This document shows positions 34,016-44,458 of a stretch of 64,000 nucleotides of DNA, in pieces. The stretch comes from Pegoplata infirma (taxonomy: Eukaryota > Arthropoda > Insecta > Diptera > Anthomyiidae), in NCBI GenBank assembly GCA_963921195.1, contig OY992536.1:174662995-174726994 (forward strand), written 5' to 3'. A program made the translations under genes and the position numbers. A model generated the notes under the pieces. The model was not told the origin of the DNA. It worked only from the letters and a program-made list of their open reading frames with translations, and made no database searches. Numbering within the stretch: the stretch's first letter is position 1; every line of letters begins with the position of its first letter.

Positions 34016-36204
34016 CACTCAAAAAAAAAAGTTTGTAAAATGACATAAAATCCCCGTGATTTTACGGGGCAGGTTTTGTAAAATATGTACTAGCAAGAAT
34101 CCCCGTAATGTTACGGGGATAATTTGTAAATTGATTTAACAAAAGAAAATGTAAATTTACAATTTTTTTTGTAAAATAATAACTTCGAGGTGAACATCTT
34201 TTTGTAAATTTACAAAAAATTTGGTAAATTTACAAAACATAATTGTAAACTTACAGAAAAAGATTGTTATTTTACAACGAAAAGGTAGAAAATGAAAAAA
34301 ATATATTGTAGATTAACAAATTATTTGGTTAAACTACTGTTTTTACCGCAAAAAAATATTAAAAAAACTCGTACATTTACAATAAAAATTGTAAATTTGC
34401 AAAAAAAAAAAATATTTAAATTTACAAAATAAATAGTAGACTTAGAAAAAAAGTTGTAAATTTACAAAATAAAGTAGAAACTCAAAATATAAAATTGTAA
34501 ATTTACACATTGTTTGGTTAAACTACTGTTTTTATGGCAAAAATATTTGTGCAATTACAATAAAAAGTGGTAAATTTACAATTTTTATTGTATATATACC
34601 ATTTTTTCTTATATTTTTCCCGTAAAAACAGTAGTTTAACCAAATAATTTGTAAATTTACAATATTTTTCTTGTATTTTCTACTTCATTTTTGTAAAATT
34701 ACAACTTTGTTCGTAAGTATACAATTTTGTTTTTTTAAATTTTCATATTTGTTTTGTAAATTTACAAAAAATTTGGTTTATTTACATATTTGTTTTGTAA
34801 ATTTAAAGGTTTTTTTCCATTGGTGCATCTTATTTTTCCTACTTCGGCAGATGGAGTAGCACTTCAACAACCTGAAATGATTTTTTTTCACTTGAACACT
34901 TTTAACAAACTTTTTAATGTATAACACTGCACTTTTTTATTTTTTTCGACATTTCGTTTTTTTAAGTAGAACATATGAGAATTGCGAAGGAGGCAACATA
35001 AGAAATTTCTTATATTTTCAGGAAAAATTAGTCAAAAAATAGCAATTTTTTTTTTTAATTCTTTTCACTAGTATTTTTAAAAAATCGAAAAATTGTTTTT
35101 TTGGATATTGTAGATTGAATGTTTAAGTACCTGTTAAAATAAGAAAATTGGCAACTTTTTATTGACATTTTAGGTAACAAATTTAAAAAAAAAAATGTGG
35201 TAAAATTACCAAAAAAAATGGTAAAAATACAAAAAAAAAAAACTTAAACAATTACACAGAGAAAAATAAATTTCCAACTGAATATTTCAGTTGTATCAAC
35301 TCAAAATTCGGTTGCTGCTGCTAAATTTCGCTGTGGCATACACATTTTTTAGTTGTTTCAATTAAAAGACAGTTGTATTAATAAAATTTAGTTGTAACTA
35401 CTGATATTTAGTTGTTTTAACCTTAATGCAAATTCATCAACCGAATTTTTGTTGCAACAACTGAATTTCAGTTGGAAATTAGAGAATTTGTTTTCTGTGT
35501 GTATATAGTAGAAACACATAAAAATTGTGGTATTTTACTTAACGCAAATTACCAAAAAATGGTGTAAAAATTCAATTTTTTTGCTAAAGCTTACAATTAG
35601 TTGAAAAATGTTTGTGTCTGGAACTTAAGAAATTTCCAAAATTTTTTTTCATGAAATTTTTTATTTATAAAAAATTATTTTTAACTAAATTTTTACTCCC
35701 AAACGCAAAAAAAAAAATTGAACTTAGAAAATTTTTGCGTGTCCTATTGTTGAACAATTATTTTTTTTTTGTAAAACAACATTAATTCTAGTAATAAAAT
35801 AAGTTTTGTAAAATTAAATTGGAATTTTGTACTTTTTAATACATACATTTCAAACTGAAAACCTTGTAAACGATCTTAAAAAAAATGTTTGTAATAACAC
35901 ATTTTTTGGTAGAAAGACTAAATAACATCAAGTAAAATTTTGTTGTACAATAACAGTTTTCTTGTGTAAAAAAACAAAACACCTTGTAATATTTTTTTAC
36001 TTTGTAAAGTAATTCACTTTTTTGTAAATTTACCTAAAAAATTTGTAAAATATATTTACCAACATATAATAGTAAAATTACAAAGCAAACTGTAGTTTTC
36101 GTTTTATTAAATATACAACAATTTTTGTAAAAAGACAAAAATATTAGTAAAATAGAATTACAAGACCTTTGACTTGTAATTTTACAAACTTTTTTTTTTG
36201 AGTG
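34016..36204. mobile_element. 2.2-kb TA-flanked ACACTC element rich in GTAAATTTACAA
   Basis: Ends CACTCAAAAAAAAAAGTTTG and its inverse, with TA on each side (34014-34015, 36205-36206). Dozens of GTAAATTTACAA-like palindromes fill the arms. An internal box AAGTAGAACATATGAGAAT plus GGAGGCAACATAAGAAATTT (34963-35010) is shared with the element at 42973. It has a nested insertion at 35255-35501. No transposase seen. Confidence 0.75.
35255..35501. mobile_element. Nested 247-bp MITE, CACAGAGAAAA ends
   Basis: Left CACAGAGAAAAATAAATTTC, right an inverse-like TTTGTTTTCTGTGTG, near TA on both sides. The arms repeat CAACTGAAT and TTTCAGTTGTATCAACT. It is a small relative of the element at 9468. A related segment lies at about 36210-36320. 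Confidence 0.6.
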
Positions 36205-36209
36205 TAGTC

Positions 36210-36392
36210 TCAACTAAATTCGGATAATACAACAGACATTTAAACAGCAACAAATTACGGTTTCCACGCCTAACAACAGTAGCGACAACCGAATTATGAG
36301 TTGACATAACTGAAAAACCAGGCTTTTGCTGGGAATCAAACCCACGACCCTATGTTTCATAGGATAGCATGCTACCAACTAATCTACAATTT
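36210..36392 (-). repeat. Fragment of the CAACTGAA family with a tRNA-like module
   Basis: On the minus strand TTTCAGTTATGTCAACTC and AATTCGGTTG match the MITE at 35255. The tRNA-like module 36327-36388 has a GTAGATTAGTTGGTAGCATG box A, a possible anticodon stem TCCTA/TAGGG with a 7-nt loop, and T-arm TGGGTTTGATTCCCA followed by TTTTT. It is the module nearest to a cloverleaf. Confidence 0.55.
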
Positions 36393-37190
36393 TTACATTT
36401 AAGAACATGCATCCACACTGAAGACATAATTGTTTGTTTTAAAACTACATATTAACAATGAGTCGATGTGCTACAAACATGATGTCACACATACTGATTT
36501 ATTAGCAGGTAATCCCAATATTATCTCGTGGATTCAGAGCGTATCTTACAGTCTATGAGTGCTGTCGTGAAGTGTAAGCAGCTACTTCAAAAATAACCTT
36601 CAAAATAAGTAGCATTAGAGGGTTAAGTTCAGCGTTGCGTAAGGCAAAAATATCACTTGTCCACTGGGATGGAGATAAAAATACAACAAATAAAACAGCT
36701 ACATTAATGAGAGATATGAGACGGACAAACAAAAAATGTGTACATTCACACAAACATTATCTTTTTGACATTTTATCACATCCTGTTACACATTCAGTTT
36801 GTTGTTGTTATCTTAAGAATAGACCATGTTTTATTGTTTTATTAAAAAAAAAAAATTGTTCATACACCAGGAAAGATACCTCGTGATACACTGAGATGGG
36901 TATGCATTCGGGTGGCAGCTATTTTGCAAAACTTCGCTGATGAAAATCATTGAATAAATGGTGTTGTTTTTGAATATATTGTTAAAAAGTGGTACACGAG
37001 TTGTTTTTTGTATAAGAAGATATATTAAAAATTTGTGGGTTTCAAAAATTAGTCCTTGTAAGCGGTTCGGGGTCAAAATGATCCAATTTTCACAAATTTT
37101 TAATTTTATTGAAATAAACCAAGGGAAAACGATATGTATATTCTATTCTATGATATATACTCAGATATAAAATACTGTCTTTCTAGGATG
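36393..37190. other. Non-coding or unrecognised
   Basis: Less repetitive than the surroundings. A plus-strand frame at 36635-36886 gives a His/Cys-containing product that I do not recognise; its support is weak. Nothing else. Confidence 0.3.
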
Positions 37191-37199
37191 TCATTAACC

Positions 37200-38897
37200 C
37201 GTTTCACGGTAAGGCCAAAAATATGCATTATATTTGGCGTGGTTCTCAAAACTGATATTTTGATTTTTTAAAAATTTTCTTAAACAAAAATTATTTTAAA
37301 TTATTAAGAAAAATGCTGAAAAAACCACAGAATCTTACAAAATATATGTTAACATATCAAAAAAAAAATTTGGGGGATATCCCTCGGATAGTTTGGCGGG
37401 GGCATCCATTTAAACTCAGCGAATTTCGAGGAAAAATGCCTTTTTTGCTAAAAATTTACTAAATATGGAAAATTTTGGTAAATATTTTAAAATTTCACAA
37501 AGTAACGGCCATAAATTATTAAAAACAATGTAAAAACTTAACCCTAAAAGTTTTAGGAAAATGTAATAATACTAACCCGGTTTTATTCGGATCAAAAGTC
37601 AAATTTTGAGATATTTAGAATTTTTTTACAAAAAGGCACCTAAATATGAAATGTTTGCTGCGATTTCTTTATAAAACTTGGTTTAATTATTGTAAGAGTT
37701 CAGAAAGATTATTATTTGATTTTTTTTTAATTAACCCATAAATGAACATGGGGTCAAAAAGGCCCAGCAAGATAAAATTTCTTTATACATATAGCTTTTT
37801 ATTTTTTTCGATTTCTATAAAACTTGTTATAATTATTGTGCGAGGTCAGAAAAATAATTATTTGATTTTTTTAATTAACCCATAAATGAACATGGGGTCA
37901 CATTAAAAATTCTTAATATATTATTTTCGCTTTCTATAAAACTTGGTTTAACCATTGTGCTAGGCCAGATAATTTTTTTTAATCAACCCATTAATGAACA
38001 ACGGGTTAAAATGACCCAGCATGTAAAAAAATCTTTACATAAAATATTGTTTTTTCGACTTTTATTATTTTTTTGACCTCGCACAATAATTATAACAAGT
38101 TTTATAAAAATCTAAAAAAAAAAGCTTTATATAGAAATTTTAGCTTGCTGGGCCGTTTTGACCCCGTGTTCATTTATGGGTTAATTTAAAATAAATTCAA
38201 ATAATAATTTTTCTGAACTCTCACAACAATTTTACCAAGTTTTATAAAAAATCGTAATTAACATTTCATATTTAGGTTCCTTTTTATAAAAAAAAAACTA
38301 AATATCCCAAAATTTCATCTTTGATCCGAATAAAAACCGGGTTAGTATTATTACATTTTCCTAAAACGTTTAGGGGTAAAGTCTAACATTGTTTTTAATA
38401 ATTTATGGCCCTTATAGTACGTTCAGATTGACCTCGAAACCCCGTTTAACGAGGTTTCGAGCCAAACCTCATTTGAAAATACGTATTTTCCCTCACAAAT
38501 TTAAACCTTTTTGTAGTGAGGTTTCAACGAAAGTACGATCGAAACCTTATAAATTTCATATTTTTACCACTGTGCGACAATGAGAAATAGAGAAAATGGG
38601 AAAATGACAAAAATAAAAAAATAAATAAATCAATTTATTTACAAAATTTCTTTAAAATATTTATTAATTTGAAATAAAAATAAAATTAAATTAATACGAG
38701 CTTTCAACGGGGTTTCGAGGCCAATCTGAACATAGCATTACTTTGTGAAATTTTATAATATCTACAAAATTTTCCATATTGAGTAAATTGTGGGCAAGAA
38801 AGACATTTTCCTTGAAATCCGCTGAGTTTAAATCGATGCCCCCATTCAAACTATGCGAGGGATATCCCCAAAAAAAAAATTTTTTTTTATGCTAACA
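37200..38897. mobile_element. Foldback of about 1.7 kb, interrupted
   Basis: Left arm GGGGGATATCCCTCGGATAG, AAACTCAGCGAATTTCGAGG and GGCCATAAATTATTAAAAAC is matched inversely by 38390-38880. A central zone repeats AACCCATAAATGAACATGGGG. The right arm is cut by the TTA-flanked MITE at 38415-38737, and the hAT element at 38905 sits at or near its right end. Confidence 0.65.
38415..38737. mobile_element. 323-bp MITE with TTA flanks in a foldback arm
   Basis: Ends share GTTCAGATTGrCCTCGAAAC in inverted orientation; TTA lies outside both (38412-38414, 38738-38740). The other arm of the host palindrome (about 37500-37530) is the uninterrupted counterpart. A 3-bp TTA duplication suggests PIF/Harbinger; the outer 4 bp of the TIR are imperfect. 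Confidence 0.7.
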
Positions 38898-38904
38898 TAC
38901 ACAC

Positions 38905-40804
38905 TAGAGCACCCATATATGCATAATTGTTTTTTTTATCGCTCCCCGCTCATTTTCGGTTGAGTTGGGAGTAAAAAATAATATCTATCCAGAAATTGGA
39001 CTTCTAGGTTGCAAACAGACCAAGCAGTTTGATCTTTTGACCTCAAAAATGGGCTAAAAAACCTTTATAGATTAATTTGGCTGTAACTCTTAAAATAAAA
39101 GTTTTTCGCAAATTACTTTCATAACAATTTTTTTGTAGATTCAAAATGCAAAGATTTTTCTCTCATACAGTTTTGATCTAAATATGTCCGAAAGCGGTGT
39201 TTTTAGCGATTAAAGTCGAAATTTGGGTGAGAACTTTTTTTTAAAAAAATGTCATAAATTTTTAAATTGGGGAAAATTTTAGCTCTTTGCATAATTTAAT
39301 AGAGTATTGAATGTAGTTTTCCAAAAAAATTTTTTTGCAAAAATATATCGACCCTTCCATGAAAAATTGCCAAAATCCTACTCTGAACCACAATTTTTTT
39401 GACCTCCAACCACGTTATGGGGGTATATTCAATTTGTAAGTGCGTGTTTTACGCAACGAAAGATAAGTCTAGGATTCCACATAGCATATATGGGGTATTC
39501 CATGTCAAATCGGACACTTGGAAAATTTTTAATTTTATATTTTTTCAATTTTGTAGTACCCTTCAAAAACCCATTCCAAGTAAATTTTGATATCTTTTTT
39601 GATAATCCGTTCAAAAAATATGGAATTATAAAAAAAACACGATTTTTTCTGTTTTTTACTTATCACTTCTTTAAAATGGTATATAATATTATCTTTTTTT
39701 CGTCAAAGTGTTTTAATAAAGATTGGAAGACAACAAAAAAACTCAAAAACCGCTGAATATATTAATTACCTTTTTATTTTTAATTCTTTTTTATATATTA
39801 CCATAATCCCACGATCTACTTAAGCTTATAACTTTAAGAAAATGTTAAGTTTACCACAAAAAATTAAAAAAAAAAAAAATCAAATAAAAAATTTTAAGAA
39901 AAGAATGAAAAAAAAAAACAAAGAGTGCAATCATTTAAAAATCGCATATTAGTACACTAAGAAATTTTTAATAAAAAAACAAAAATTAAAAAAAAAATGT
40001 TGACCATTTGAATTTGTTTTGATAGAAATACGGAAAACGATAGTTGTTTTTTTTTTGAAAATTCGATATCTTTGGAACGGGTAATTTAAAAATTTTGAAA
40101 ACTAACTTGGATGGGGGTTTTAATGGGTTTTAAAAAAAATTTAAAAATAATTAAAAAATCTAAAATAAAAATTTTCTAAGTGTCCAATTTGGCACTGAAT
40201 ACCCCATATATATTTAGGGAAATCCTAGACAGATGTTTCGGTGCGAAACTCACGGAATTACAAAGTGAGTATTCGCCTATATTGAGGTTGAATGGTAAAA
40301 AAAAGAGATTCAGAGAAGAACTTTGGGATTTTTTCATGGAAGGGTCGATATATTTTCGCAAAAAAAAAATTTTTGGAAAAGTACATTCAATACCCTAGTG
40401 AATTGTGCAAAGAGCTCAAATTTTCCCCAATTTAAAAATTTACGAGAATTTTTTAAAAAAAAGTTCTGACCCAAATTTTGACTTTAACCGCTTAAAACAC
40501 CGCGATCGGACATATTTAGGTCTAAACAGTATGAGAGAAAAATCTTTGCATTTTAATTCTGCATAAAAATTGTTGTGAAAGTTAATTGCGAAAAACTTTT
40601 ATTTTAAGAGTTACAGCCATATTAATCTATAAAGGTTTTTTAGCCCATTTTTGAGGTCAAAAGTTCAAACTGCTTGGTCTGTTTGCAACCTAGAAGTCCA
40701 ATTTCTGGATAGATATTATTTTTTACTCCCAACTCAACCGAAAATGAGCGGGGAGCGATAAAAAATACACTTTTGCACATCCCATACATTTTGTGGGTGC
40801 TCTA
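38905..40804. mobile_element. 1.9-kb hAT-like foldback, copy 2, duplication ATACACAC
   Basis: Ends TAGAGCACCCA and the inverse TGGGTGCTCTA with an exact 8-bp duplication ATACACAC (38897-38904, 40805-40812). Arms match 5253-7104. The interior includes a segment like the hairpin-repeat end module (about 39455-39520 and 40185-40290). It encodes no recognisable transposase. TAGAG ends with an 8-bp duplication fit hAT. Confidence 0.85.
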
Positions 40805-40812
40805 ATACACAC

Positions 40813-41258
40813 GGTGAGCCTTAGCGATGTTAAGGTTAAACTTTAGTGGCGAAGAAAAGTGTAAGCGCAGTTCGATTTCTACAAGATTAAATGTCACAAA
40901 ACTGTTAACAGTGAAATCGTTGCTGCTCGCATTCGCGAGATAACGCGATATTAGTGTTTTTGTATTATTTAAAATTTTGACATTGAAGTTTTTAAAATAT
41001 TTTCAAAAAATGAGTATACAGTTTTAATTGTACTTATTTAAAGGTCTCAAAACAGTAAACATCAAAGTCCTGTCGTCTTTAGTTCGCGAGGAATCACGAA
41101 ATTAATTTTTTGCTGTTTTTGTTTTCGTTTTTTATCTTTAGATAGGTTTTTTAAAATTTCGTAAAAACATGATATGCAGTTTTACTTGTGCTTGATCAAA
41201 GGTTACACAGCTGTTGGCATCGAAATTGTCGGTGTTAAATTTATTTTTACTTACTTAT
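40813..41258. other. Non-coding, nothing recognised
   Basis: Contains two loosely similar segments with CGCGAGrwAwCrCGA near 40950 and 41085; meaning unknown. Confidence 0.3.
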
Positions 41259-41262
41259 TTAA

Positions 41263-42349
41263 CCTTTAACTGACGAGGTGAATTTTTGGAGCATAGTTTA
41301 TGACGTGGTGGTAAATTTTACCCCATTTTAATTTTTTAAACAAAAATTAATAAAAAATATTTTTTTATAATTATTTGTTTTTTAAAACTAAGTTACAACA
41401 TTAATAATAACAATAAATGTAAAACTTAAAAAAAATATTAGCTATTTTCATCATAACAGTTACTTTATTTCACAAACCTTTTTTTTTATGTAAAAAAAAC
41501 GTCACAAGGAAAACTTATAAAAAAATTATGAATAAAAAATAAACCAAAATTTTGATGGATGTTAATTTACAGTCAAATGTATACATTTTAAGAAATAAAA
41601 GAGGTCGTAGAGAAAAAAAAATAATTGAAGAAACTACAGGTCAACATTTTTGGAGGTTTTTAGACCCTCCACCACTCAGTGGTACAGGGTATAACAGAGT
41701 AAGTAAAAAAAGTAAAAAAAAAACTTACTACCCGAAATACAGGTCCTAACCAACCTTCAAGTATGCCGAACAACTCAGAATCGTTTTTTGCGTTGATTTA
41801 GTGATTTCCGTCTGACAGTATGTCTGTCTGTCCGCCCGACCATCTGTCCACGTACACAGTGTAAGCGCGATACACCGCAACTATCAATCGCTTTTGCTGA
41901 AATTCCAATTTATATCAAGTGGAAATCACCGGTTCGTGTTTAGATTTGGTCACCCATACAAAGTTCCCCTTTACTTTGGCTTTAATGACTCTTTTAATTT
42001 TTTACTAACAACATATCCGAGGAGTGGTAAAAATAATTCTATTAAAACCTAACGTTTATTTCGATGTGTGGTCAATATTTTTCAACTGAATACTTACGCT
42101 AATGCTGACATGGGGTAAAATATTTCCAAAGAAAAACTTACGTAAATGCCGACGAGTGGTAATTTTTACACCAGCATGTCCATTGCTCGGCTCATGCTAA
42201 GCCTAGTTTCACCAAAACACAACTATATATTTAAGATTGCGATTTGTGAAGATACTAAGAAAATGAAAATAATAGAGTGCAATTGAAGAGAATAATTCAA
42301 AAAAATGTAACGAGAGGGTAAAATTTACCACCACCTCGACAGTTAAAGG
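41263..42349. mobile_element. piggyBac-like non-autonomous element, TTAA duplication
   Basis: Ends CCTTTAACTGACGAGGTG and the inverse CACCTCGACAGTTAAAGG, flanked by TTAA (41259-41262, 42350-42353). Subterminal motifs of the type CGAsGwGTGGTAAA recur (41300, 42010, 42145, 42320). A middle part has GTCTGTCTGTCCGCCCG. A 65-codon frame at 41552-41749 is not recognisable as transposase. Confidence 0.8.
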
Positions 42350-42353
42350 TTAA

Positions 42354-42970
42354 TGAATAATCTTAATTTCAGCATATTAAAATTTTTAATAATAAAAAAA
42401 TGTAAATAATTGTATTTACTTACAAAGGAGAGCAAACTTGGATTATTAAGAAACTTACATATATACTTGATGGTTAAGCTCATGTGAAATGTAAGAAAAA
42501 GAATGGGTTAAGTTAGTTGGAAAATTTTCTACCAATAAATACAAAATGTGCAATTTTAAAATGTTTGTGCTTAAAAAAGTATTATTTGTGCGCAAAAATG
42601 GATTAAAAATGCTGAAAATTGCAGTTATGTTTTTTTTTACTTTTGTGATTATTCCTAAAAAAAAAAATACAAAAAAACGCTTATTTATTTCTATGGTTTT
42701 TATTTTAACTATGCAGTAATTTTTCATACTAAAAGTAAAATAAGATAATTATAAATATTAAAAATTATAAATAAACAGATACACCTAAATTAAACGTCGT
42801 AATAATTTGATAACTTTGATACCATCAAGTGTTGTACGAATCTGAAAATATATAAAAATTTAAAATAATTAATATTAATAGAATCCAATTATTTTTTTCT
42901 ATTGAAAAATTCCAAGAATCTGCTCTATATTGTTCCATAAAGAATTTCAGAAGCTGAGTCATTTTATCAA
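42354..42970. other. Non-coding, nothing recognised
   Basis: AT-rich with no supported feature. Confidence 0.3.
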
Positions 42971-42972
42971 TA

Positions 42973-43991
42973 CACTCAAAAAAAAAAAACTGTAAAGTTA
43001 GCAAAAAATTTAGTTAAATTTAACTAAAAAGCACCTGATTTTGGGCCTACTAAATTTTTAGTTAATTTAACTATAAATATTTAGCTAACTTTTCTTAGAA
43101 TGAATGTAGCAAAAAAACCCGTAACTTTAAATAAAAATTTAGCTAAAATTTCGTAACGTTTTTATGTACATATATTAACAAAAAAATTAGTTGAATTCAG
43201 CTAAGCTTTTTGTTACTTTTCGTGAACTAAAATTTACAAAATATTTTGTAAAAAATTGTAAGATTATTTTTTCTGTTTTTTCATCAGCTTAAGTAGAACT
43301 TATGAGATTTGCATAGGAGGCTACACAAGAAATTTCACTTAACAAATTTGTTACGAAAAATCAGCAAATTAATTAGTAAAAATTCGTAATCTCAGTTTTG
43401 AAGTCAACAAAAAAATTAATTCAAAATTTGTTCAAAACTAGTATTTTCGTAACTTAACTAAAAAAAGGAGTTAAAACGCTGATTTTAACTAAAAAACTAC
43501 TTTTTTTAGTTAAGTTCAATTTACGAAAATACTAGTTTTGTACAAATTTTGAATTAATTTTTTTTTGTTGACTTTAAAACTGAGTTTACGAATTTTTACT
43601 AATTAGTTTGCTGATTTTTTGTAACATTTTTGTCAAGTGAAAAATTTTAAACATTTCTTGTGTAGCCTCCTATGCAAATCTCATAAGTCCTACTTAAGCT
43701 GTGAAAAAAATAAGAAAAAAAGTGAAGTGTTAGTGTTTAAAACCAATATTTAACAAACTTAAAATTTTTTACAAAAAGTTTAGCTGAATTCAACTTATAA
43801 AAAATGTTACGAAATTTTCAGCTGAATTTTTAGTTAAAATTACGGTTTTTTTGCTACATTCATTCTACGAAAAGTTAACTAAATATTTTTTGTTAAATTA
43901 ACTAGAAATTTAGTAGGTTCAAAATCAGGTGTTTTTTTAGTTAAATTTAACTAAATTTTTTGCTAACTTTACAGTTTTTTTTTTTTGAGTG
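42973..43991. mobile_element. 1.02-kb TA-flanked ACACTC foldback, TTAGTTAAATTTAAC units
   Basis: CACTCAAAAAAAAAAAACTG and its inverse with TA outside (42971-42972, 43992-43993). It is near-perfectly palindromic around 43475. TTAGTTAAATTTAACTAA-type palindromes are reiterated. The internal box AAGTAGAACTTATGAGATTT with GGAGGCTACACAAGAAATTT appears in both arms and matches the element at 34016. Confidence 0.8.
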
Positions 43992-43999
43992 TAGTTAAG

Positions 44000-44340
44000 T
44001 TCTCAGAATCGAAGATAATTTTTCTATAGCAAATTCTCAGCATCTTTCTATAAAAAATTTTTAGAATCTCATTTTTTCTATAGAAAAATTCTCAAAATCT
44101 GAAATTCTCAGAATCTGAGACATTTCTTCTATAGAAAAATTCTTAGAATCTAAGACATTTTTTCAATAGAAAAATTCTCAGAATTTAAGGCATTTTTTCT
44201 ATAGAAAAATTCTCAGAATCTGAGACATTTTTTCTATAGAATAATGCTAAGAATCTGAGACATTTTTCCTATAGAAAAATTCTCAGAATCTGAGACATTT
44301 TTTCTATAGAAAAATTCTCAGAACCTTCCAAAAATTCTTT
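44000..44340 (+). repeat. 35-bp satellite, best-preserved array
   Basis: About nine units of CTATAGAAAAATTCTCAG + AATCTGAGACATTTTTT. It continues at 50909-51110 beyond the retrotransposon, so that element inserted into the array. Confidence 0.75.
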
Positions 44341-44458
44341 AATTTGGATTCATTTTTCTGCAAACAAAAATTTATGAGAATTTAAAATTTTTTTATTGAA
44401 ATCTTCCAAAATGTGACTATCAGTCTTCAACTGATAGTCAAAGTGTTAACAAGTTGAA

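Noticed and set aside
36635..36886. Host exon candidate
   Set aside because: Some codon-like composition, but no recognised domain and no clear splice sites; too weak to call a gene.
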